Source of the DNA: an uncultured Prevotella sp.
GTDB lineage: Bacteria; Bacteroidota; Bacteroidia; Bacteroidales; Bacteroidaceae
Assembly (NCBI GenBank): GCA_934183135.1
Contig: CAKPRX010000093.1
Coordinates: forward strand, 1 to 8,276
Direction: 5' to 3'
DNA length: 8,276 nt
Shown: positions 1-6,184 of the stretch, piece by piece
Layout: every line of letters starts with the position of its first letter
Position numbering within the stretch: the first letter of the stretch is position 1
Position numbers and translations under genes: made by a program
Notes under the pieces: generated by a model
What the model was told of the DNA's origin: nothing
The model's database searches: none
What the model saw: the letters and a program-made list of their open reading frames with translations, nothing else

Positions 1-284
1 TCCGGGCAGCCTACCGCCCGCTCACCGATGTACACATGCCTCTGCGCATCACCACGGTGGCCCAGTTAGTGGTCATGGTAACCTATACGCGCATCATGGC
101 GCTGGCCATATCGGGACTGACGCTGTGTTTCGCCATACACAACGCAACCACACGATGGGACACCCTGGCCAGCGTGGGTCTCTATACATGTATAGCCGTA
201 GCACTGGCCAACGCCGTGATATGCACCCTCATAGTGTACCGCCGACGCGACCCACGCTACAAGGTCCATTGGACACTGAAGTAG
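1..284 (+). CDS. C-terminal part of an unrecognised membrane protein (5' end outside window)
   Basis: The frame is open from base 3 to the TAG at 282-284 with no upstream stop, so this is most likely the tail of a longer gene; the ATG at 36 is in frame but need not be the start. About 94 residues are visible. They hold two hydrophobic segments, roughly IMALAISGLTLCFAIHNA and LASVGLYTCIAVALANAVIC, followed by a basic end (YRRRDPRYK). That suggests two membrane spans with a short charged cytoplasmic tail. I do not recognise a family and assign no function. A strong hairpin lies 23 bases downstream, consistent with this being the last gene of its transcript. Competing frames on both strands are open over the same stretch, but they lack the hydrophobic pattern. 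Confidence 0.55.
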   Translation, partial: RAAYRPLTDVHMPLRITTVAQLVVMVTYTRIMALAISGLTLCFAIHNATTRWDTLASVGLYTCIAVALANAVICTLIVYRRRDPRYKVHWTLK

Positions 285-307
285 CGCCACCCTACCCCCT
301 CACACAG

Positions 308-358
308 CCACAGGGGCTACGCCGGCCACACTGCCCGTGCCCGGTGTAGCCCCTGTGG
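308..358. terminator. long hairpin, probable transcription terminator
   Basis: CCACAGGGGCTAC at 308-320 is perfectly complementary to 346-358. Pairing continues inward through 321-325 with 341-345 (one G-U), giving an 18-pair stem around a 15-base loop. CACAC at 301-305 could also pair with GTGTG at 362-366 beyond a small internal loop. No U-run follows on either strand. It sits just after the first gene and before the next promoter, so a terminator or transcript-end stabiliser is the likely role. Confidence 0.6.
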
Positions 359-441
359 TAGGTGTGTCCGCAGGCTTCATCAAAGCGTGGGTCAGCAGAA
401 AAATAATCGCCCCCGATGGGCGTAGACTCGAATTAATAGGC

Positions 442-449
442 TATCTTTG
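442..449 (+). promoter_or_regulatory. -7 box of the aldose epimerase gene promoter
   Basis: TATCTTTG fits the Bacteroidota -7 consensus TAnnTTTG and lies 27 bases before the ATG at 477, implying a short leader. No convincing -33 TTG is seen about 20 bases upstream. The box is flanked by a small inverted repeat, GGCTA (439-443) and TAGCC (450-454). The leader is A/C-rich with no Shine-Dalgarno sequence. Confidence 0.55.
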
Positions 450-476
450 TAGCCAGTACTGAAAACAACTACAACT

Positions 477-1343
477 ATGGAAAAATTAACCAATGACCAA
501 CTTACGGTTACCGTGTCGGCACACGGAGCTGAACTGCAGAGCATCAAGGATGCTGACGGACGCGAGTATCTATGGCAGGCCGACCCCGCCTACTGGCCTA
601 AGCACTCGCCCACCCTCTTCCCCATCGTCTGCGGCCTGTGGAAGAACACCTATCATCTGGATGGCAAGGCATACACCATGGCGCGCCATGGTTTTGCCAG
701 CAAGAGCGACTTCACGCTCATCAACCATACCGACAGCCGCGTTACTTACGCCCTCACCGACAGCGAAGATACGCTGCAGGTGTACCCGTTCCACTTCAAC
801 CTGAGCGTTACTTACCGCCTGGACAACAACGTACTGCACGTGGTATGGCATGTCGAGAACACCGACCGCCGCGAAATATTCTTCCAGATAGGTGGCCATC
901 CGGCCTTCAACGTACCGGGCATGCAGCCAGGCGATGAGCTTAGCGGCAGCCTGCGCCTGGACAACCCTGGTGCCCAGCGCCTCTATGGCAATGTGGGAGG
1001 CTGCATCGTGAAGGGACACCACCCGCTACAGATGGATGGCGACGTATGGCACTTCGGCATACACGACTTTGACGACGATGCCCTGGTGTTCGACGAGTCG
1101 CAGTTGCACGACATAGCCCTGCTAAACACCGACGGCACGCCCGCCGTGACGGTCAACTTCCGCGCGCCGGCCGTGGGCATCTGGAGCCCCACGGGCAAGA
1201 ACGCGCCCTTTATCTGCATAGAACCGTGGTATGGCATACACGACTGGGCCGAGTTCGACGGCGACCTGAGCCAGAAGTATCTCATCAACCGCCTGCAGCC
1301 CGGCGCCAGCTTCATGAGCGAATATACCATCACCATAGGCTGA
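477..1343 (+). CDS. aldose 1-epimerase family protein (LacX/YeaD-like galactose-mutarotase fold)
   Basis: A 288-residue protein of the galactose mutarotase-like superfamily, close to the usual length of the LacX-like subgroup. Family members interconvert alpha and beta anomers of aldoses or act on hexose phosphates; the exact sugar cannot be read here. Visible landmarks are RHGFA at 70-74, GGHPAFN at 139-145 and CIEPWYG at 247-253. By family analogy His141 would be the general acid and Glu249 the general base. There is no signal peptide, so it is expected in the cytoplasm. The ATG at 477 is chosen because a -7 box lies just upstream and the N-terminus (MEKLTNDQLTVTVSAHGAEL) fits the start of the beta-sandwich. 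It stands alone between a promoter and a terminator, so it is probably transcribed by itself. The neighbours give no hint of a sugar pathway. Confidence 0.9.
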   Translation: MEKLTNDQLTVTVSAHGAELQSIKDADGREYLWQADPAYWPKHSPTLFPIVCGLWKNTYHLDGKAYTMARHGFASKSDFTLINHTDSRVTYALTDSEDTLQVYPFHFNLSVTYRLDNNVLHVVWHVENTDRREIFFQIGGHPAFNVPGMQPGDELSGSLRLDNPGAQRLYGNVGGCIVKGHHPLQMDGDVWHFGIHDFDDDALVFDESQLHDIALLNTDGTPAVTVNFRAPAVGIWSPTGKNAPFICIEPWYGIHDWAEFDGDLSQKYLINRLQPGASFMSEYTITIG

Positions 1344-1366
1344 CACGCACAGCCCTATATACACCA

Positions 1367-1416
1367 AAAACCGCAATGGAGACGCTCCCTATGGGAACCG
1401 TGTCCATTGCGGTTTT
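1367..1416. terminator. bidirectional intrinsic terminator between convergent genes
   Basis: AAAACCGCAATGGA at 1367-1380 is perfectly complementary to 1403-1416. An inner TCCC-TAT-GGGA hairpin (1386-1396) completes the fold. The arms carry A-tracts and T-tracts, so each strand ends the stem in a U-run: TTTT on plus, TTTTT on minus. It can therefore stop transcription of both the epimerase gene and rsgA, which converge here. Confidence 0.85.
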
Positions 1417-1457
1417 CCTATTGACAGCCAGCCAGCTACGCAGAGCGTACCACGGCG

Positions 1458-2390
1458 TCAGTAGCCGGTGCGGTACTTAGCCTCGTCCTTATCCTCAAGC
1501 ATGGAGAGGTATGACTGGTAGCGCGAGGCGGCTATGTAGTGATGCTCCACGGCATCGAGAACAGCGCAGCCTGGCTCGTGGGTGTGGGTGCAGTTAGAGA
1601 AACGGCAGTTGTGAGAGTAGCGGAATATCTCCTTGAAGTAACTCGTTATCTCCTCGGGCTCCATGTCGAACGTGCCGAACCCCCGTATGCCCGGGGTGTC
1701 TATGAGGTAGCCGCCACAGGTCAACTGCAGCATCTCGCTGAAGGTGGTGGTGTGCATGCCGGCATCGTGGGCATCCGAAATCTCGGCCGTGCGCAACTGG
1801 GCACCGGGCACCAGCGCGTTGATGAGGGTCGACTTGCCCACGCCGCTATTGCCGCTGAGCACCGTAACCTGGCCCGTGAGCAGGGGCATAAGCTCGGCTA
1901 CGCCCTCGCCCGTGGCGGCCGACACCTGGCGGCACTCGTAGCCCACCGTGTCGTACAGGCCGACCATCATCTGCTGATAATGCAGTTCCTCGGGTGTCAG
2001 CAGGTCGGTCTTGTTAAACACCAGTACCACCGGCACGCTGTAAGCCTCGGCCGAGGCCAGGAAGCGGTCTATAAAGGTAGTCGAGGTCTGCGGGTGGCTC
2101 ACCGTGACGAGCAGGAAAGCCTGGTCTACATTGGCCGCGATGATGTGGCTCTGCTTGGACAGGTTCTGCGACTTGCGGATGATGTAGTTGCGCCGGTCAG
2201 CGATGGCCGTGATAAAGGCCGTGCCCTCCTGGTTGCGCACTATCTCGACCCTGTCGCCCACAGCCACCGGGTTGGTGCTGCGTATTCCCTTGAGCCGGAA
2301 GTTGCCCTTAATCTTGCTCTCCACCGTAGCACCGTCGTCCGTGCGCACGGAGTACCAGCTACCGGTATTCTTGATGACCAGTCCCTTCAC
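1458..2390 (-). CDS. rsgA: ribosome small subunit-dependent GTPase A (RsgA/YjeQ)
   Basis: A 310-residue circularly permuted GTPase that binds the 30S subunit in late maturation and helps release assembly factors. The order of motifs is diagnostic. An N-terminal OB-fold region (about 1-65) is followed by G4 NKTD at 126-129, then G1 GNSGVGKST at 180-188, the G2 region GMHTTT at 211-216 and G3 DTPG at 231-234. A C-terminal zinc site is formed by C262, C267, H269 and C275, in the family spacing C-x4-C-x-H-x5-C. Length is normal and no key residue is missing. The start codon is GTG at 2390, immediately after the frr TAA with no base between, so translation is probably coupled to frr. No Shine-Dalgarno of normal spacing is obvious. 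The gene ends about 40 bases before the shared terminator. Confidence 0.97.
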   Translation of the reverse strand: MKGLVIKNTGSWYSVRTDDGATVESKIKGNFRLKGIRSTNPVAVGDRVEIVRNQEGTAFITAIADRRNYIIRKSQNLSKQSHIIAANVDQAFLLVTVSHPQTSTTFIDRFLASAEAYSVPVVLVFNKTDLLTPEELHYQQMMVGLYDTVGYECRQVSAATGEGVAELMPLLTGQVTVLSGNSGVGKSTLINALVPGAQLRTAEISDAHDAGMHTTTFSEMLQLTCGGYLIDTPGIRGFGTFDMEPEEITSYFKEIFRYSHNCRFSNCTHTHEPGCAVLDAVEHHYIAASRYQSYLSMLEDKDEAKYRTGY

Positions 2391-2951
2391 TTATACGGTC
2401 ATTATCTCTTTCTGCTTAGCTTCCAGCAGTTCATCAATCTTCTTGATGTACTTATCGTGTAGCTTCTGCAGGTCAGCCTCGGCATCCTTTTCCAGGTCTT
2501 CCGACAGGCCGTCCTTGATGGCCTTTTTCAGCTTGTCCTTGACCTCGCCGCGCACATTGCGAACCTCTACCTTAGAGCGCTCGCCTATCTTGTTGCACTG
2601 CTTGACCAGCTCCTGGCGTCGCTCGCCGGTGGGCTGAGGTAGGTTGAGGCGCACCACCTCGCCATTGTTCTCGGGGGTGATGCCCACGTCGCTGTCCATG
2701 ATGCCCTTCTCTATATCCTTGATGGCCTTCTTGTCCCAGGGACGGATGGCTATGGTGCGGGCGTCGGGCACGGTAATGGTGGCCACCTGGTTGAGGGGCA
2801 CCATAGAGCCATACGAGTTAACTCTTACTCCATCGAGCAGGGCCACGTTGGCGCGGCCGGCACGGATGCGTACCAACTGCTCATCCAGATACATGGCAGC
2901 CATCTCCATACGCTCCTCGGCGTCGCTCAAAGTCTGTTTTACGTCTATCAT
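2391..2951 (-). CDS. frr: ribosome recycling factor
   Basis: A 186-residue protein that, with EF-G, splits post-termination ribosomes. It matches the family from end to end: IRAGRANVALLDGVRVNSYG at 29-48, PWDKKAIKDIEKGI at 71-84, RLNLPQPTGERRQELVK at 101-117, VRNVRGEV at 130-137 and the coiled-coil C-terminus KYIKKIDELLEAKQKEI. The frame is open further upstream to 3008. I place the start at 2951 (MIDVKQTL) because this gives the standard length and because the -7 box at 2978-2985 lies inside the longer version. First gene of a two-gene unit with rsgA, with its own promoter. The leader is AT-rich and lacks a Shine-Dalgarno sequence, as is common in Bacteroidota. Confidence 0.97.
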   Translation of the reverse strand: MIDVKQTLSDAEERMEMAAMYLDEQLVRIRAGRANVALLDGVRVNSYGSMVPLNQVATITVPDARTIAIRPWDKKAIKDIEKGIMDSDVGITPENNGEVVRLNLPQPTGERRQELVKQCNKIGERSKVEVRNVRGEVKDKLKKAIKDGLSEDLEKDAEADLQKLHDKYIKKIDELLEAKQKEIMTV

Positions 2952-2977
2952 AATGTTATAGTTTATTATCAATACGA

Positions 2978-3008
2978 CAAATTTAGATATTTCCGCGTAA
3001 TTACGCAA
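2978..3008 (-). promoter_or_regulatory. frr-rsgA promoter with palindrome in the spacer
   Basis: Reading the minus strand, TTG at 3008-3006 and TAAATTTG at 2985-2978 are separated by 20 bases. This matches the Bacteroidota -33 TTG / -7 TAnnTTTG arrangement. Transcription would begin around 2972, leaving a leader of about 20 bases before the ATG. The spacer contains the perfect 12-base palindrome GCGTAATTACGC (2995-3006). Confidence 0.7.
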
Positions 3009-3020
3009 CAGTTTGCGCCG

Positions 3021-3057
3021 AAAAAAATCATCGCCCGACCGCTTTTAGGCGTTCGCG
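3021..3057 (-). terminator. possible weak terminator after the permease gene
   Basis: On the minus strand an imperfect stem (CGCC at 3051-3048 with GGCG at 3035-3032, or an alternative CGC/GCG pairing) is followed four bases later by seven T residues (3027-3021). It lies between the permease stop and the frr promoter, where a terminator would be expected. The stem is short, so confidence is low. Confidence 0.3.
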
Positions 3058-3104
3058 CGCATATACCTATAATATATAAGGAGGGAGAGGGGGCTGTCGC
3101 CCAT

Positions 3105-4352
3105 CTACTCGTAGCGCATGCTCTTGGCTGGATGGATGTGCGACACCAGGTAGCTGGGGCCTATCAGGACCAGCACGCTCACCAGCAGGGTGGCCAGGTT
3201 GAGCAGCAGGATAATGGGAACGTTGATCTCTACCGGGGCCGTGTCTACATAGTAGGTAGTGGGGTCCAGATGTACCAGACCCGTATAGCGCTGCAGCAAG
3301 AGCAGCGCCAGGGCTATGCCGTCGCCCCACAGCAGGCCACGGCCTATAATGAACACGGCAAACCACAGGAACACACGGCGCACCATGCGGTTACGGGCAC
3401 CCAGAGCCTTGAGCACACCTATCATGGTGGTGCGCTCCAGGATAATGATGAGCAGGCCCGACACCATGGTAACTCCCGCCACGGCCACCATAAGCGCCAG
3501 GATAATCCAGACGTTGAGGTCGAGCAGGTTGAGCCAGTGGAATATCTGAGGGTTAATCTCCTGGATGGTCTTAGAGGTGTAGGTGGCTCCATAGCTGTCT
3601 CCCGAGCGGTTAACCCGGTCTATAAACAGGTTCTCGACCTCGTTCAGATGGTTCAGGTCGGCCACGGTAACCTCGGCCCCCGTCGCCTGGTCGCTCTCCC
3701 ATCCATTGAGCTTTACGGCCGTGTGCAGGTCGGTAAAGCAGATGGTACGGTCGTACTGGGTAAGGTTGGTACGGTAGATGCCGGCTATGGTAAAGCGGCG
3801 CGCGCGCACTCCCTGCTGGTCTATGAAGTAGGCGAACACCCTGCCGCCCGTCTTCAGGTGCAGCATGTCGGCCATGCGCTGCGAGACGAGTATGCTGTTG
3901 GTGCTGGCACTGTCCGAGAAATGTGGGATAGAGCCCTCTACCATGTGCTGGTGTATAAAGGTAGTGTCGTAGTCGGCCCCTATGCCCTTGAAGGCCACTC
4001 CCAGGAAGTCGCTGTCGGTCTTGAGGATGCCCTGCTTCATGGCAAACCGCTGTACATGGCTCACACCGGGAATGGCGCGTATCACCCGTAGCATGGAGTC
4101 GCCCATCTGGATGGGATACTGCTCCTGGTTCTGCAGGGTCATAAAGTCGGCCACCTGGATGTGGCCCCCGAAGCCTATCACCTTGTCCTGTATGGTGTGC
4201 TTGAAGCCGAACACCACGCTCACCGACACTATCATCACGGCCAGGCCTATGGCCACGCCGGCGATGGCTATGCGCATGGCGGGCTTAGATACCTTGTGGC
4301 GGTCACCGGTATCGGCATATATCTTGCGGGCTATGTAGAGAGGTAAGTTCAT
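3105..4352 (-). CDS. FtsX-like / LolC-LolE-type ABC transporter permease
   Basis: A 415-residue inner-membrane protein with the layout of the FtsX/MacB/LolC-E permeases. One N-terminal span (about 27-50) is followed by a large extracytoplasmic domain (about 51-280) and three C-terminal spans (about 282-305, 327-353 and 377-402). The segment ERTTMIGVLKALGA at 306-319, just after the second span, is the conserved ATPase-coupling region. The C-terminus LVSHIHPAKSMRYE resembles the family ending SxIxPxxxxRYE. In Gram-negative bacteria such proteins release lipoproteins toward the outer membrane (Lol) or drive related mechanotransmission; the substrate here is inferred only from resemblance. No ATPase gene is in the window, so its partner is encoded elsewhere. 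It begins 21 bases after the aminotransferase stop with no visible promoter between them, so the two are probably cotranscribed. Confidence 0.88.
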   Translation of the reverse strand: MNLPLYIARKIYADTGDRHKVSKPAMRIAIAGVAIGLAVMIVSVSVVFGFKHTIQDKVIGFGGHIQVADFMTLQNQEQYPIQMGDSMLRVIRAIPGVSHVQRFAMKQGILKTDSDFLGVAFKGIGADYDTTFIHQHMVEGSIPHFSDSASTNSILVSQRMADMLHLKTGGRVFAYFIDQQGVRARRFTIAGIYRTNLTQYDRTICFTDLHTAVKLNGWESDQATGAEVTVADLNHLNEVENLFIDRVNRSGDSYGATYTSKTIQEINPQIFHWLNLLDLNVWIILALMVAVAGVTMVSGLLIIILERTTMIGVLKALGARNRMVRRVFLWFAVFIIGRGLLWGDGIALALLLLQRYTGLVHLDPTTYYVDTAPVEINVPIILLLNLATLLVSVLVLIGPSYLVSHIHPAKSMRYE

Positions 4353-4373
4353 GGAGCTTGCTGGCGTTCAGGG

Positions 4374-5582
4374 TCATTCCTCGGAATCTACCCGTCCCGG
4401 ATAGGCTTCCAGCGCCTTGCGCAGGATAAACAGGGCACGTTCCAGGTCTTCCTTCTTGAGCACATAGGCTATACGCACCTGGTTGCGGCCGGCACCGGGG
4501 GTAGTATAAAATCCCTGGGCAGGGGCCGTCATCACGGTCTCGTTCTCGTAGCTGAACTCCTCAAGACACCAGCGGCAGAACTTCTCGCTGTCGTCGACGG
4601 GTAGCTTAGCCACCGTATAGAAGGCACCCATGGGGATGGGCGAGTAGACACCGGGAATACGGTTCAGGCCGTCGACCAGGCACTTACGGCGCTCCAGGTA
4701 CTCCTCGTACACGTCGCGGTAATACTCCTCGGGGGCATCCAGCGATGCCTCGGCCACTATCTGTCCTATAAGGGGTGGCGACAGGCGGGCCTGGCAGAAC
4801 TTCATCACGGCCCGGCGCACCTCGGCGTTCTTGGTAACCAGTGCGCCGATACGTATGCCACACTCGCTGTAACGCTTGGACACCGAGTCTATCAGTATCG
4901 TGTTCTGCTCGATGCCCTCCAGGTGCATGGCGCTGATGTAGGGCGAGCCGGTATAGATATACTCGCGGTACACCTCGTCCGAGAAGAGGTAGAGGTCGTA
5001 CTTCTTGACCAAGTCGCGTATCTGGTGCATCTCGCGCCGGGTGTACAGGTAGCCCGTGGGGTTGTTGGGGTTACATATCATAATGGCGCGGGTACGGTCG
5101 TTGATGAGTTCCTCGAAGCGCTCCACACGGGGCAGGGCAAAGCCCTCGTCGATGGTGGTGGCGATGGTGCGGATGGTGGCCCCGGCCGACACGGCAAAGG
5201 CCATATAGTTGGCGTAGGCCGGCTCGGGGATGATAATCTCGTCGCCGGGATTGAGCGTGCTCATAAAGGCAAACAGCACGGCCTCTGACCCTCCCGAGGT
5301 GATGATGATGTCATCGGCCGTCACGTCGATGCCATACTTCTTGTAGTACCCCGTCAGCTTCTGCCGGTAACTCAGGTAGCCCTGCGACGGCGAGTACTCG
5401 AGTACACGGCGGTGGATATTCTTCAGGGCATCGAGTCCACACTGCGGGGTGGGCAGGTCGGGCTGGCCGATGTTAAGGTGGTACACGTGGATACCCCTCT
5501 GCTTGGCAGCGGCGGCCAGCGGTGCCAGCTTGCGGATAGGCGACTCGGGCATCTCTATCCCTCGGAGCGATATATTAGGCAT
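4374..5582 (-). CDS. PLP-dependent aminotransferase, class I/II (aspartate aminotransferase-like)
   Basis: A 402-residue fold-type I aminotransferase. Visible motifs are NIGQPDLPTP at 37-46, ITSGGSEA at 94-101 in the cofactor phosphate-binding region, NPNNPTG at 171-177 and SDEVYREY at 201-208 (Asp202 pairs with the pyridine nitrogen). DSVSKRYSECGIRIG follows at 232-246, with Lys236 as the Schiff-base lysine, and NQVRIAYV at 367-374, with Arg370 expected to hold the substrate alpha-carboxylate. Length and residues are complete. The substrate (aspartate, alanine or an aromatic amino acid) cannot be decided from sequence alone, so I give no gene symbol. The ATG at 5582 gives an N-terminus (MPNISLRGIEMPESPIRKL) typical of this subgroup. 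A -7 box lies 24 bases upstream. First gene of the unit that continues into the permease; it is divergent from the DUF4494-yggS unit. Confidence 0.93.
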   Translation of the reverse strand: MPNISLRGIEMPESPIRKLAPLAAAAKQRGIHVYHLNIGQPDLPTPQCGLDALKNIHRRVLEYSPSQGYLSYRQKLTGYYKKYGIDVTADDIIITSGGSEAVLFAFMSTLNPGDEIIIPEPAYANYMAFAVSAGATIRTIATTIDEGFALPRVERFEELINDRTRAIMICNPNNPTGYLYTRREMHQIRDLVKKYDLYLFSDEVYREYIYTGSPYISAMHLEGIEQNTILIDSVSKRYSECGIRIGALVTKNAEVRRAVMKFCQARLSPPLIGQIVAEASLDAPEEYYRDVYEEYLERRKCLVDGLNRIPGVYSPIPMGAFYTVAKLPVDDSEKFCRWCLEEFSYENETVMTAPAQGFYTTPGAGRNQVRIAYVLKKEDLERALFILRKALEAYPGRVDSEE

Positions 5583-5605
5583 AATCTATATTCTTATTAA
5601 CGCTG

Positions 5606-5613
5606 CAAAGTTA
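5606..5613 (-). promoter_or_regulatory. -7 box of the aminotransferase promoter
   Basis: On the minus strand 5613-5606 reads TAACTTTG, a full match to TAnnTTTG. It lies 24 bases before the ATG at 5582. No clear -33 TTG is found at the usual distance; an A8 tract (minus strand) sits just upstream of the box instead. It is the mirror copy of the box at 5659-5666. Confidence 0.65.
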
Positions 5614-5658
5614 GCTATTTTTTTTGCCAAACAGTCCCGAATGTCTAAAAAAAATAGC

Positions 5659-5666
5659 TAACTTTG
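5659..5666 (+). promoter_or_regulatory. -7 box of the DUF4494-yggS promoter
   Basis: TAACTTTG matches TAnnTTTG and lies 18 bases before the ATG at 5684. This excludes the longer in-frame start at 5624, which is upstream of the promoter box. An A8 tract precedes the box. No -33 TTG is found at standard spacing (TTTTG at 5622-5626 is too far away). Confidence 0.65.
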
Positions 5667-5683
5667 CATTGATAACAACCATT

Positions 5684-6184
5684 ATGACAATGAGAAGTAG
5701 AACAGCCAACTGGTATGAAACCACCGTCCGCTACGAGAAGACTATGGAGGACGGCACAGTCAAGAAAGTAAGCGAACTGTATGTAGTAGACGCCCTGAGT
5801 TTCGGCGAGGCCGAAGAGGCCATCACGCGCGAGATGTCGGCATATATAAGCGGCGAGTTTGAGGTCAAGAACATCAACCCGGCCGCCTACGGAGAAATCT
5901 TTTTCAGCGAGAACGCCAACGATGACCGCTGGTACAAGACCAAGCTGCAGTTTATAACCATCGACGAGAAGACCGAGAAGGAGAAACGCACCAGCGTGAC
6001 TTACCTGGTACAGGCCGCCACCATCAACAGCGCCATCAAGAACATAGACGACGTGATGGGGGGCACCATGATAGACTACGTGATAGCCAATATCAGCGAG
6101 ACGCGCATCATGGACGTCTTCGAGCACAAGGCCACGACCAAGGCCGAGGCCGACGACAAACCCGAATACGAGGAGGCAAAATAA
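5684..6184 (+). CDS. DUF4494 domain-containing protein
   Basis: About 166 residues beginning MTMRSRTANWYETTVRYEKTMEDG, which I recognise as the start of the Bacteroidota family DUF4494; no biochemical function is known to me. It appears soluble, with no signal peptide or membrane span. The first 145 or so residues look like a compact alpha/beta domain, followed by an acidic, charged tail (KATTKAEADDKPEYEEAK). The start is ATG 5684; ATG 5690, two codons on, is also possible. The in-frame ATG at 5624 would add 20 residues but lies inside the inverted repeat spacer upstream of the -7 box, so I reject it. The TAA stop overlaps the ATG of yggS by one base (TAATG), so the two are in one operon with coupled translation. 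This pairing with YggS is, as far as I recall, common in Bacteroidales and suggests a shared role. Confidence 0.88.
   Translation: MTMRSRTANWYETTVRYEKTMEDGTVKKVSELYVVDALSFGEAEEAITREMSAYISGEFEVKNINPAAYGEIFFSENANDDRWYKTKLQFITIDEKTEKEKRTSVTYLVQAATINSAIKNIDDVMGGTMIDYVIANISETRIMDVFEHKATTKAEADDKPEYEEAK
6171..6176 (+). promoter_or_regulatory. strong Shine-Dalgarno for yggS inside the DUF4494 gene
   Basis: AGGAGG lies seven bases before the yggS ATG at 6184 and encodes part of the DUF4494 C-terminus (EEAK). A full Shine-Dalgarno is notable because the other starts in this window lack one. With the TAATG overlap it supports re-initiation at this start. Confidence 0.75.

Larger units (their letters stand above)
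5604..5668. repeat. 22-base perfect inverted repeat containing both divergent -7 boxes
   Basis: Bases 5604-5625 are the exact reverse complement of 5647-5668, with a 21-base spacer (5626-5646). Each arm holds, in mirror order, TGC, the -7 box, a TAGCTA palindrome and a tract of eight T or A. The two divergent transcripts therefore start from identical core sequences. Confidence 0.9.

Noticed and set aside
1539..2462. 307-codon plus-strand open frame opposite rsgA
   Set aside because: Antisense shadow of a GC-rich real gene; rsgA has all diagnostic motifs on the other strand.
2952..3008. Extended N-terminus of frr (19 extra codons)
   Set aside because: It would include the promoter -7 box and make the protein longer than the constant family length of about 185.
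3132..4091. 319-codon plus-strand open frame opposite the permease
   Set aside because: Antisense shadow with low-complexity H/Q/V-rich content and no recognisable domain.
5604..5668. Large inverted repeat as a terminator or ends of a small transposon
   Set aside because: It lies between divergent start codons and contains promoter boxes, with no flanking target duplication seen; a promoter role fits better.
5624..5683. Extended N-terminus of the DUF4494 protein
   Set aside because: The ATG at 5624 lies upstream of the -7 box, within the inverted repeat, and the added residues do not resemble the family.
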